Positions 1 to 6,997 of a stretch of 46,363 nucleotides of DNA are shown in pieces; within the stretch, counting starts at the first letter, position 1, and every line of letters begins with the position of its first letter. Source of the DNA: Lachnospiraceae bacterium UBA2864 (GTDB taxonomy: Bacteria; Bacillota; Clostridia; Lachnospirales; Lachnospiraceae); the NCBI GenBank assembly GCA_002350525.1, contig DEFA01000044.1, positions 1-46,363 of the forward strand, written 5' to 3'. The notes under the pieces are model-generated. The model saw only the letters and a list, made by a program, of their open reading frames with translations. It had not been told where the DNA came from and made no database searches. A program made the position numbers and the translations under genes.

Positions 1-14
1 GGTAAGAAATATTA
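1..14. other. Left host flank
   Basis: These bases lie outside the inferred left end of the element, before the 9-bp duplicated target. They are too short to say which host locus this is. Confidence 0.55.
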
Positions 15-23
15 GTAATTACA
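15..23. repeat. Left target-site duplication
   Basis: The 9-mer GTAATTACA abuts the left inverted repeat and recurs in direct orientation at 46274-46282, abutting the right one. Nine bp is the duplication length I recall for ISLre2-family insertions. Its first eight bases are themselves palindromic, so they could also be read as an outward extension of the inverted repeats. The ninth base matches only in the direct reading. Confidence 0.75.
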
Positions 24-66
24 GTATGTGTTCAATTTTATGAGGTATGAGAAAAAGTAAATATAT
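24..66. repeat. Left terminal inverted repeat (IR-L) with subterminal box
   Basis: Bases 24-47 match the reverse complement of 46250-46273 at 20 of 24 positions; the inner ten bases (TTATGAGGTA and its complement) are identical. A second identical box, GTAAATATAT, lies at 57-66 and in inverted orientation at 46229-46238, 33 and 35 bp from the respective ends. This is the arrangement expected for transposase-binding terminal repeats of a DDE element. Confidence 0.8.
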
Positions 67-77
67 AAAGAGTTTTA

Positions 78-114
78 GGACTTGTTTAGAAAATTATTCT
101 AAGCAGGTCCTTTT
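78..114 (+). terminator. Hairpin with T-run at the left end
   Basis: A 14-bp stem (78-91 with 97-110, two G-U pairs) and a 5-base loop are followed by TTTT, 20 bases before the first gene. It could stop host transcription from entering the element or act as a leader attenuator for the S15-like gene. No promoter is obvious between it and the gene. Confidence 0.65.
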
Positions 115-133
115 AATTATTTAAGGAGAATAT

Positions 134-634
134 ATGGAAGAGATAAGGACAAAGAAAGTTAAGATTCATTCAACAACAAAGCAGATTATGAAAGCTCAGG
201 ATTCAACTCAAAAACATGAAGTTGATAGAAAGCTTGTTAATCTTTCAAATAAGGATATAAACAGACTTACAAAACAAAGACTAGGTGATATTAACAGTCT
301 TTCGTTTCAAATTGTCAATATTAGTAAGCAGATGGAATCAATTAAGATTCATCTTATTGATCATGCCGGCGATAAGGTGGCAAGGCAAAATCATAACAAA
401 TTAAATAACAAAAGACAGAAACTGTTAGCTCAGCTTAAGTTGAGTGATCAGCAAGAATACGAGAAACTTGTAAAGATACTGGGAATAAAAAGATTGAGTG
501 GAACGTTGGAATTCACGACAGCACTTTCTACCGGAAAAAGATTATCTCCATATAATCGCCCAAGGAAAAAGCGGATACCAGCTGAAAAAATGATTGAGCA
601 TCAAACTTCTGGTGCCAGTGGCACCAGAAGTTAA
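134..634 (+). CDS. Ribosomal protein S15-like domain protein
   Basis: 166 residues, basic, starting at an ATG after AAGGAG. Residues about 50-120 read like the core of ribosomal protein S15. From H73 the 48 residues to R120 align without gaps to a remembered bacterial S15 (HL..H..D...R.....K...KR..LL..L...D...Y..L...LG..R), with about 18 identities. S15 is a four-helix protein that binds the 16S rRNA three-way junction and often its own mRNA. Here the usual GSPEVQ start of the fold is replaced by GDINSLSFQI. Extra N-terminal (about 48 residues) and basic C-terminal (about 45 residues) extensions are present. The last codons lie inside a palindrome (604-632), so the extreme C-terminus may be shaped by that DNA site. 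It is the first gene of the element, just before parAB. The fold is well supported; the role (RNA binding, plasmid control, ribosome interaction) is unknown. Confidence 0.65.
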   Translation: MEEIRTKKVKIHSTTKQIMKAQDSTQKHEVDRKLVNLSNKDINRLTKQRLGDINSLSFQIVNISKQMESIKIHLIDHAGDKVARQNHNKLNNKRQKLLAQLKLSDQQEYEKLVKILGIKRLSGTLEFTTALSTGKRLSPYNRPRKKRIPAEKMIEHQTSGASGTRS

Positions 635-679
635 ATGGAAATCAGGAAACAACTTCTGGGGCCACTGGCACCAGAAGTT
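604..679. promoter_or_regulatory. Two 29-bp palindromes upstream of parA
   Basis: Copy 1 (604-632) is a perfect dyad with 14-base arms around one G. Copy 2 (651-679) is identical except for one arm mismatch and the central base. They are separated by 18 bp and lie 46 bp before the parA start; copy 1 overlaps the end of the preceding gene. Two well-spaced long dyads just upstream of parAB suggest an operator for ParA/ParB autoregulation or a parS-like partition site. A transcript could also fold each into a hairpin, but neither has a T-run, so termination is less likely. Confidence 0.6.
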
Positions 680-725
680 AGATATAAATTATTCACATTT
701 ATTCTAATCGAGGAGGGAATAAACG

Positions 726-1610
726 ATGGGAAAAGTTATTGCAATTTGTAACCAAAAGGGTGGTGTAGGTAAGACGGTAACCACAATAAATCTTGGAGCT
801 GCGCTTGCAGAGGAAGGAAAGAAGGTACTGTTAGTAGATATTGATCCACAATCAGATACCACGAAAGGACTGGATCTCTATAATCCACCTAATATTGATT
901 ATGAAGATCTTAAAAAGATAGTTGGAAATCATAGACCGGATTTAACTGAGATGATGGGAGTATTCAATGTAATAAATGCCAGTGGGAATGAGGTGACATT
1001 GTATAACCTGTTTATGAGAGCTATTAACGGCGAAGAACTTAATATAAGGGATGCAATAATGCACCATGATGAAGGGATAGATATTATTCCGAACTGTGGA
1101 TTATCAGCTGGGTTCGATCAGATACTAACTACGGTATATGCCAGGGAATCAATACTGAAAAGAATAATAAGTGAAGTTAAGGATGACTATGATTTCATTA
1201 TTTTGGATTGTCAGCCCTCTCTCGGCCTTTTGACAGTCAATGCTCTTGTAGCAGCTGAAAGTGTAATCATTCCAGTCGAACCGGCTTTCTTTGCTTTCGA
1301 TGGTATGAGTATGCTGATACTGACTATGACTAAGATAAAGAGGTCTATTAATCCAGATCTCGAAGTTGAGGGTGTACTTATAACAATGAAAGACAATAGG
1401 ACTAATAATTCTAAAAATGAAGCAAAGCTTACAAGAGATATATATGGATTATTCTTCGACATATTTGATTCAGAAATTCCAATGGAAACAAAAGTTAAAG
1501 AGTCAAACAGAGCGGGAAACTCATCTTTGAAATATAACAGCCGAGGAAAAGCTTCAGAAGCATATAGGAATCTGGCAAAGGAGGTCATAAGAAATAATGA
1601 ATGCTCTTGA
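726..1610 (+). CDS. parA: ParA-family partition ATPase
   Basis: 294 residues with a deviant Walker A motif KGGVGKT at residues 11-17, LLVDIDPQ after the next strand, and a Walker B-like LDCQPS near residue 160. These are the signatures of ParA/Soj ATPases, which position low-copy replicons or circular element intermediates by cycling on nucleoid DNA with ParB. There is no N-terminal HTH, so it is the short ParA type that usually leaves repression to ParB. The ATG follows GGAGGG. The gene overlaps parB by 14 bases, suggesting translational coupling. The paired palindromes just upstream are the natural candidate for its operator or centromere. Confidence 0.93.
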   Translation: MGKVIAICNQKGGVGKTVTTINLGAALAEEGKKVLLVDIDPQSDTTKGLDLYNPPNIDYEDLKKIVGNHRPDLTEMMGVFNVINASGNEVTLYNLFMRAINGEELNIRDAIMHHDEGIDIIPNCGLSAGFDQILTTVYARESILKRIISEVKDDYDFIILDCQPSLGLLTVNALVAAESVIIPVEPAFFAFDGMSMLILTMTKIKRSINPDLEVEGVLITMKDNRTNNSKNEAKLTRDIYGLFFDIFDSEIPMETKVKESNRAGNSSLKYNSRGKASEAYRNLAKEVIRNNECS

Positions 1611-2571
1611 TTATTTAAAGTTAAGTGCGGTTGATAACATGTTTTCATCACAGGAAGAAAGAGATGCTGAGAAAATCGGAAAGCTTGCAGAGGTTGATAT
1701 AGTTCAACTTGTTGATTTTAAAGAACATCCATTTCCTGTTGTTGAAGATGATGAGATGAACGAACTTCGCAAATCAATATCTGAAAATGGTGTATTGGAA
1801 CCTGCAATAGCTTTCTGGAATGAAGATGGAAATCTCGAACTTGCTACAGGGCATAGAAGGAAATATTGCTGTAGTACCCTCGGCTTTAAAACTATGCCGG
1901 TTCTTATAAAAAAGATAAATCGGGATCAAGCTACAATCATAATGGGAGAGTCGAACTTTAAACGCCGAAAGGATACACTACCTTCGGTTAAAGCACGTGC
2001 ATATAAGATGATGTTGGATGCTTTTAATCATCAGGGAAAGAGAAATGATCTTACTATGGCTGCAGAAGAAAATGAAGATAAGATGTCTTCACGAGAGAAA
2101 CTGGCCAAAGTAGCCAATGAGAGCATTGATAATATCAAAAGATATCTTCAGTTGAATAAGCTTATCCCACAGTTATTAAATCTTGTTGATAAGAAACGAA
2201 TAGGTTTAAGGCCGGCTTGTAAGATGGCTCAATTGCCAACAGAAATACAAACGGTGATATACAACTATTATATGGATAATGAAGTTACACCATCATATGC
2301 CCAGGCAAAAGAAATGGTTGACTTATATAAAGAAAATCAGAATGGAAATTATGAAAACGGAATCCTTAATGCTGAAAAAGTAAATTCGATTTTAGAAGAG
2401 AAAAAAGGTAATCAGAAGGAAGATACTATTTCGATAACTAAGAGTTTTTGCAGGAAGTATTTTCCAAACTGTGACACGCAGATTGAAATAGAACAGGCAA
2501 TTATAAAACTATTTAATGAGCTTAATCAGTTCAGAGACCAGGGCAATTCTGCTGAACATGGAATGAATTAA
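1597..2571 (+). CDS. parB: ParB-like partition protein
   Basis: 324 residues. Residues about 30-110 form a ParB/Srx nuclease-like domain: an N-terminal strand, then DDEMNELRKSISENGVLEP, then ATGHRRKYCC with the family's GxRR core (G-H-R-R here). A helical middle region (about 125-215) would hold the DNA-binding HTH. It acts with ParA by loading on a centromere site. The ATG at 1597 lies inside the parA end with AAAGGAGG about 13 bases before it. The C-terminal third is lysine- and glutamate-rich and poorly conserved by eye. Confidence 0.88.
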   Translation: MNALDYLKLSAVDNMFSSQEERDAEKIGKLAEVDIVQLVDFKEHPFPVVEDDEMNELRKSISENGVLEPAIAFWNEDGNLELATGHRRKYCCSTLGFKTMPVLIKKINRDQATIIMGESNFKRRKDTLPSVKARAYKMMLDAFNHQGKRNDLTMAAEENEDKMSSREKLAKVANESIDNIKRYLQLNKLIPQLLNLVDKKRIGLRPACKMAQLPTEIQTVIYNYYMDNEVTPSYAQAKEMVDLYKENQNGNYENGILNAEKVNSILEEKKGNQKEDTISITKSFCRKYFPNCDTQIEIEQAIIKLFNELNQFRDQGNSAEHGMN

Positions 2572-2648
2572 GCATATTAATTTCAGCCGGTAAATATATC
2601 ACAGAATAACGGAGAGTTTTAACAGAAATAATTTCGAGGAGGATTCAT

Positions 2649-3167
2649 ATGAACAGCATAAACTTAATTGGCAGGCTCACAAGAGATCCGAAAATACGTC
2701 ATGAGATGTATGAAGGTACAGATATAGTGTATGCGGATTATACGATTGCGGTTGAACGCCGCCCAAGAAGTAACAAGCCTGATGCTCCGACAGCGGATTT
2801 TATTCCTTGCGAAGCAAGCGGCAAATCAGCTGAGTTTGCTGAAAAATATTTAAAGCAGGGAATGAAAATCGGCATAAAGGGACAACTGAGAACAAGACTC
2901 AGTACGGATAAAGCAACTAACCAGAGTAGATTCTACATGTGGGTTAGGGTTGAAGACCAGGAATTTGCTGATGGTAAGAAAGAAGCTACTGGGAATTTAA
3001 CAGGAGGTGGAACTGATAACATTCAACAGCAGCCTAACAATGAACAGCAGAATTTACAGTCTTCAGATCAGCAAAACAACAGCGTAAGTGATGCGGCAAG
3101 CATCAATGATACTCAGGGATTTATGAATATTCCTGATGGTTATGGCAGTGATCTTCTTTTCAAGTAA
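2649..3167 (+). CDS. ssb: Single-stranded DNA-binding protein
   Basis: 172 residues beginning MNSINLIGRLTRDP, the standard start of a bacterial SSB OB-fold, continuing through F/Y-rich strands to about residue 110 (FYMWVRVEDQEFADGKK). A Gln/Asn-rich flexible tail follows. SSB coats the transferred strand and replication intermediates. The usual acidic tip (DDDIPF-like), which recruits partner proteins, is absent; the chain ends GSDLLFK. That would weaken contact with host SSB partners or tune it to element proteins. A strong AGGAGG site precedes the start. Confidence 0.92.
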   Translation: MNSINLIGRLTRDPKIRHEMYEGTDIVYADYTIAVERRPRSNKPDAPTADFIPCEASGKSAEFAEKYLKQGMKIGIKGQLRTRLSTDKATNQSRFYMWVRVEDQEFADGKKEATGNLTGGGTDNIQQQPNNEQQNLQSSDQQNNSVSDAASINDTQGFMNIPDGYGSDLLFK

Positions 3168-3172
3168 ATAGT

Positions 3173-3364
3173 ATGGAAGAGAAGGATAGACTGTATATAA
3201 TACTAAGCTTATTTTTTGAAGCTTATCCAAATCATAAAAATCAGGACTGGTACAAAGCTTTATCACCGGCTGAAAAGAAATATGTATCAGAACTTGAAAA
3301 AAGTTTTATTGAGGGGATAGAACAAGGCTTCAGAGAATGGCAGAAAGGAGGTAGACATGGGTGA
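3173..3364 (+). CDS. Small hypothetical protein (63 aa)
   Basis: 63 residues starting 5 bases after the ssb stop, without a strong ribosome site, so probably coupled to ssb. The sequence is helical and charged (AEKKYVSELEKSFIEGIEQG) with no signal peptide or recognised motif. The stop overlaps the next small gene by 8 bases. The tight packing with ssb suggests a real gene of the same module; the function is unknown. Confidence 0.55.
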   Translation: MEEKDRLYIILSLFFEAYPNHKNQDWYKALSPAEKKYVSELEKSFIEGIEQGFREWQKGGRHG

Positions 3365-3491
3365 TATAAGTAAGGGCATTCAGGAAGATGTTCAAGAAGC
3401 TTCTGAGAAAAAATTGGAGAGACTGAAGGCCTATAAAGAAGCAGTCGATAAGATGAAAAAAGAAACCAGTGACAAGAAAGAGAGCCAGTAA
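3357..3491 (+). CDS. Very small charged protein (44 aa)
   Basis: 44 residues, ATG preceded by AAAGGAGG at ideal spacing and overlapping the end of the previous gene. The product is almost wholly Lys/Glu-rich and predicted to be one amphipathic helix (EKKLERLKAYKEAVDKMKKE). No family recognised. The excellent ribosome site and the absence of a competing frame argue that it is translated. Confidence 0.6.
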   Translation: MGDISKGIQEDVQEASEKKLERLKAYKEAVDKMKKETSDKKESQ

Positions 3492-3521
3492 ACAAGAGAT
3501 GAATTAAAAGGAGAAAAGGCT

Positions 3522-4307
3522 ATGGAAAGATTATTTGATGATGGTAATGAGTTTGATGCAGCTTTATCGGAAGCAATGAATAGAGCTTCTGTTGAAGATA
3601 TAGCATCCAAGATGGACAGACAGTTTGTCCTTGATAATGTTATTCCGGAACTTATAAGTGTTGAGGAATATGATGATTTTAAATTCAAGGTTCCGTACCT
3701 TAATACTCATGGGATTGAGAATATGGAAGGTGTTGTTGCTATTCCTACAATCGTATTTAAGGATGAGCCTGTATGCAGAGCATCAACAAAGGTTACAGGC
3801 GATATGATGATGAGCTTTGATATTTCCAAGAAGGAACTGGAAGAGGCAGCATTTAAGAATCTTGAAAATAAAGAATATAAGCTTCAGTCCCTTAATAGTA
3901 TGATGTTTTCTCTGGATCCGGATCTTGCACAGATGATGGGGATTCCTGAACCGGAAAATGATACTTTGAATCCTGCAGATATGTACGTAGTTACAAATGA
4001 AAGTGGAGTAAAGGGTTCAAATGCTATCCTTAACTCGGAACTTCAGGCAAGATTGGCTGAGGGTTTCGGGGACTTCTATATTCTTCCATCGAGTAAACAT
4101 GAGGTTATAGTTATATCGGCAGATATGGCAGATTCAATAGGACATGATCCTAAAGGACTGTGTGATATGGTAAGTACCATAAATGCAACTGTTCTTGATC
4201 CGAAAGATAAGCTGACAGATAATGTTTTCAGATATGACTCAGAGACTGAGTGTATTCAGACAGTTAGTGCAGATTCTGAATCTGGCCAGAATATAGAAAG
4301 GGACTAA
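3522..4307 (+). CDS. DUF5688-family protein
   Basis: 261 residues. The middle and C-terminal parts match what I recall of DUF5688, a family frequent on Lachnospiraceae mobile elements: an MYVVTNE segment, GDFYILPSSKHEVIVI near residue 190, and a closing NATVLDPKDKLTDNVFRYD. No catalytic motif or membrane segment is visible. It follows the ssb cluster after AAAGGAG and precedes the SpoVG-like gene, so it probably belongs to the DNA-maintenance module. Function unknown. Confidence 0.7.
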   Translation: MERLFDDGNEFDAALSEAMNRASVEDIASKMDRQFVLDNVIPELISVEEYDDFKFKVPYLNTHGIENMEGVVAIPTIVFKDEPVCRASTKVTGDMMMSFDISKKELEEAAFKNLENKEYKLQSLNSMMFSLDPDLAQMMGIPEPENDTLNPADMYVVTNESGVKGSNAILNSELQARLAEGFGDFYILPSSKHEVIVISADMADSIGHDPKGLCDMVSTINATVLDPKDKLTDNVFRYDSETECIQTVSADSESGQNIERD

Positions 4308-4325
4308 CCGGAAAGGAGGATTCAT

Positions 4326-4982
4326 ATGTATAAAGTGAAAGCGATTAGAGTTGAATCCAACAGCCCGGTTATAGGTCTTGCATCAGTTGTAATTGATAAC
4401 CGCTTTAGAATGGACTCTATAAGGATTGTGAAAACTGACAAAAACGAAAGGGGCTTCTTTCTCGCTATGCCGTCCTATCAAACTAGTAAGAGGGATGCAA
4501 ATAATAAACCGATATATAAGGATCTCTTTCATCCTATCAACAAAGAGTTCACGGAAGTACTGAATAATGCAGCAGCTGATTCATTACGAACCGGTGAGGC
4601 TGTGGAGATATTTAGAGACAGAAGTGAACATATAGGAGTCAAGGTTGTTCCAATTGAAAATGACAATACAAATATTAAAGGTGATGTAATATTGTTTATA
4701 TCTCCGGAGAACAGCAAAGAATATACTATGGTTGTCGATTCAATCAAAGTTCGTCTTAGTGAAAGCGGAGAAAATGCCGGAAAGAATTTCATTGCAATGC
4801 CTTCCAGAAAAACTAAGGATGGCGAATATAAGAATATATGCTATCCAGTAACAAAGGAATGTCGTGAGGAATTATTTGGGGAAATATTTACAAAGCTGAG
4901 TAATTCAAAAGACCATGATAATATTCAGGATGGCGGAATGAATATATCAGATGCAACAGAGCAAGATATAATGATTAAGTAA
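4326..4982 (+). CDS. Tandem SpoVG-domain protein
   Basis: 218 residues. Residues about 4-85 follow SpoVG (IGLASVVIDNRFRMDSIRIV, then FFLAMPSYQT, then DLFHPINKEF). Residues about 120-190 repeat the pattern (VVDSIKVRLS, FIAMPSRKT, GEYKNICYPVTKE) without the first strand. SpoVG is a small site-specific DNA/RNA-binding regulator, normally one domain of about 90 residues and often dimeric. A fused pair could act as a built-in pseudo-dimer. The start follows AAAGGAGG. An acidic tail of about 30 residues follows the second copy. Confidence 0.85.
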   Translation: MYKVKAIRVESNSPVIGLASVVIDNRFRMDSIRIVKTDKNERGFFLAMPSYQTSKRDANNKPIYKDLFHPINKEFTEVLNNAAADSLRTGEAVEIFRDRSEHIGVKVVPIENDNTNIKGDVILFISPENSKEYTMVVDSIKVRLSESGENAGKNFIAMPSRKTKDGEYKNICYPVTKECREELFGEIFTKLSNSKDHDNIQDGGMNISDATEQDIMIK

Positions 4983-5082
4983 AGTTTATTGTTATATTGT
5001 TAAAATGATATAGAGACTAAATTTGATATAATATATAATATATTTTTAAGAGGAATAGATAATATTTCCGCTATTTGATTGG

Positions 5083-5150
5083 TAATAACTGTGGCAGCTG
5101 TTTTTACCTCTCCTCGAAATTGTAGGTTTGAACTGCTGCTGCAGTTGTTA
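5083..5150 (+). promoter_or_regulatory. Leader hairpin in the 4983-5218 gap
   Basis: The 236-base gap between the SpoVG-like gene and the next gene is AT-rich with a TATAAT at 5027-5032. It then holds a stem of nine pairs (5083-5091 with 5142-5150), a 2x2 internal loop and five more pairs (5094-5098 with 5135-5139) closing a 36-base loop. There is no T-run directly after it. A structured mRNA leader is likely; the ligand or role is unknown. Confidence 0.45.
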
Positions 5151-5218
5151 TATTTTCAGAGGGTAAAAAGTATATCAATTGTAGTTAACATATGTTGTGA
5201 TAGATGATTGGAGGGGCT

Positions 5219-5647
5219 ATGAATCAAAACGAATATTTAAATGCTCCAGGACAACAGAATTATTCCGGACAGTATAATCCATCTCTACAGCAGGGGCAGA
5301 TGCAGGGAAACTCAGGTTATGGACAACAATATCAGCAACCATATACACCATATCCCAATCAACAGTATTATGGTCAGTATCCGCAGGTGATATATGTTGA
5401 AAAACAGTATCCGACAGGTATGGCACATGCTTCAGCAGCTTGTGGAGTTATAGGATTGCTTACATGTTTTATCCCATTATTCTTTCCGATTATATTATCT
5501 GTTATAGCTGTAATCCTTGGGCTTAAAGTATTATTCAGCACTCGACAGGGAGGAAAAGGTTATGCGGTATTAGGATGTATATTGGGAGGAATAGCATTAC
5601 TGCCGTCTTTATCGTTGCTGTATGTATATTTGGCAACGAATTATTAG
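5219..5647 (+). CDS. Small membrane protein with Gln/Tyr/Pro-rich N-terminus (DUF4190-like)
   Basis: 142 residues. I choose the ATG at 5219 because GGAGGGG (5209-5216) precedes it at the right spacing; an in-frame ATG at 5204 has that ribosome site inside it. The first 60 residues are Gln/Tyr/Pro/Asn-rich (QQNYSGQYNPSLQQGQ). A hairpin of two hydrophobic segments follows (about 70-105 and 118-142), with GLLTCFIPLFFPIILSVIAV in the first, as in DUF4190 proteins. Likely a small envelope protein of unknown role, next to the surface module. Confidence 0.7.
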   Translation: MNQNEYLNAPGQQNYSGQYNPSLQQGQMQGNSGYGQQYQQPYTPYPNQQYYGQYPQVIYVEKQYPTGMAHASAACGVIGLLTCFIPLFFPIILSVIAVILGLKVLFSTRQGGKGYAVLGCILGGIALLPSLSLLYVYLATNY

Positions 5648-5748
5648 TTACTGCCGGTAAACGGATCTTTATAATGGTCAAATATATTTTTACAGGACAT
5701 ATTATATTGAATAATCTGTGAATTGTTATGAAAAAGAAATAAATGCCA

Positions 5749-5777
5749 TTTACCCATAACACGCAATGCGTTATAAT
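5749..5777 (+). promoter_or_regulatory. Promoter with embedded dyad for the gene at 5829
   Basis: TTTACC (5749-5754), 17 bp, TATAAT (5772-5777). The palindrome ACGCA-A-TGCGT (5761-5771) fills the spacer next to the -10 box. It resembles the dyad in the promoter at 43313, which suggests a shared repressor. Confidence 0.6.
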
Positions 5778-5828
5778 ATATATAAGAAGAAAAAGAGCTT
5801 TGATAACGGAAGAAGGAGGTAACGTGTT

Positions 5829-6821
5829 ATGAAGAAAAGGACAAAGATTATCATTATAGTTACGTTAGCAATAATTCTTATAAGCGGAATAACGGTTGCC
5901 GCTTCTAAGATGTGGTGGGGTGATAGTTCAGATACAGCTCAGGCTGATACTGTAACATCTGATTCCAGAGGAGAAAGTAAAGAGGATGCTACAGAATCGG
6001 ATAAGCCTGAAATAAAGGCTGAATATATTGATCAGGATAAAACTGAGATTGATACATTAAAGGCCATAAATGAGGCTTCAGCGAAGTCTGTAGATAGTGA
6101 TAAAACTAAGGAGGAATCCAACCCTAAAACCACAGATAATATGAAAACTGAAAATGGTCAGTCAAACAAAGCTGACAACTCCACAAAAGAGTCACCTGCT
6201 GAAAAGAAAACTGACAGTGCTTTCAGATCAGAAGGAAATTGCACTGAAGCAGCGACTCAGCAGAAAGCTGAAGTGACTACAGAAACGAGAAATGAAGCAA
6301 AGACAGAGAAGCAGACGCAGGCAACAACACAGACAAAGGTTGAACCGACAACTCAGAAGAAAACGGAAGCACCTACTCAGGCTCCGACAGAGCAGAAAAC
6401 AGAGGCTCCTACTCAGCAGCGTACTGAAGCTCCTACCGAAAAGAAGACCGAAGCACCTACTCAGGCTCCTACAGAAGTTCCAAAGTGCAGCCACAACTGG
6501 GTATGGAAAACACATACAGAAACAGTACATCATGATGCAGTTACGCATGAAGAGACATACCTTATCGGTGATGCATGGGATGAACCGGTATATGTTACAA
6601 AAGTTAAATGTTTTGTATGTGGTACATATTACGCAAGTGATGCAGACTATCAGGCAAATGATAATTGCATGGGAAGTTATGGACATGAAAATGTTGTAGA
6701 CCATTTTATTCATCATGATGCTGAATATGGAACTGATATAATAGTAGATACGCCTGCATATGATGAATATGTTGAAGTTAAGGACTATCAGTATTGTTCA
6801 AAATGTGGAGAAAGGAAATAG
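5829..6821 (+). CDS. Membrane-anchored Thr/Glu/Gln-rich protein with Cys/His C-terminal domain
   Basis: 330 residues. Residues about 4-25 are a signal-anchor helix (RTKIIIIVTLAIILISGITV). Residues 30-215 are a hydrophilic stalk rich in Thr, Glu, Lys and Gln, with imperfect repeats of the type TEAPTQ(A/Q)PTE near 180-215. The last about 110 residues form a distinct domain with CSHNW, KCFVCG, HHDA twice and a final CSKCGE, which looks like a zinc-binding fold repeated around two HHDA segments. The ATG follows GAAGGAGG. Its own promoter carries a possible operator. It probably displays the Cys/His domain outside the cell on an extended stalk. No enzyme motif seen; role unknown. Confidence 0.7.
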   Translation: MKKRTKIIIIVTLAIILISGITVAASKMWWGDSSDTAQADTVTSDSRGESKEDATESDKPEIKAEYIDQDKTEIDTLKAINEASAKSVDSDKTKEESNPKTTDNMKTENGQSNKADNSTKESPAEKKTDSAFRSEGNCTEAATQQKAEVTTETRNEAKTEKQTQATTQTKVEPTTQKKTEAPTQAPTEQKTEAPTQQRTEAPTEKKTEAPTQAPTEVPKCSHNWVWKTHTETVHHDAVTHEETYLIGDAWDEPVYVTKVKCFVCGTYYASDADYQANDNCMGSYGHENVVDHFIHHDAEYGTDIIVDTPAYDEYVEVKDYQYCSKCGERK

Positions 6822-6843
6822 AATAAATTCAAATATCTATTAG

Positions 6844-6873
6844 AAAGCACTTGTCATGGGCAGGTGCTTTTTT
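6844..6873 (+). terminator. Intrinsic terminator before the adhesin
   Basis: A 10-bp stem (6844-6853 with 6861-6870) is followed by a T-run. The same hairpin, differing by one loop base, recurs at 26777-26808. The gap to 6997 also holds a CCGGATATCCGG palindrome and TTGTTTTTCAGCCGG before the adhesin ribosome site. Confidence 0.8.
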
Positions 6874-6997
6874 GATGGGATAAAACTTACCGGATATCCG
6901 GTTTTTGTTTATTGAATATTATTCCCGCTTTCAGTATCGGTTGTTTTTCAGCCGGTACTTTTTTATATGAAAAAACATAAATCAGGAGGAAACGAAG

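Noticed and set aside
1211..1651. Minus-strand 146-codon frame over parA
   Set aside because: It is a shadow of a clear ParA coding sequence with no initiation signals.
6292..6699. Second forward frame in the Thr/Glu-rich protein gene
   Set aside because: It is Arg/Gln-rich low-complexity sequence produced by frame-shifted reading of the repeats, and it lacks a ribosome site. Unlike the TnpV case it resembles nothing.
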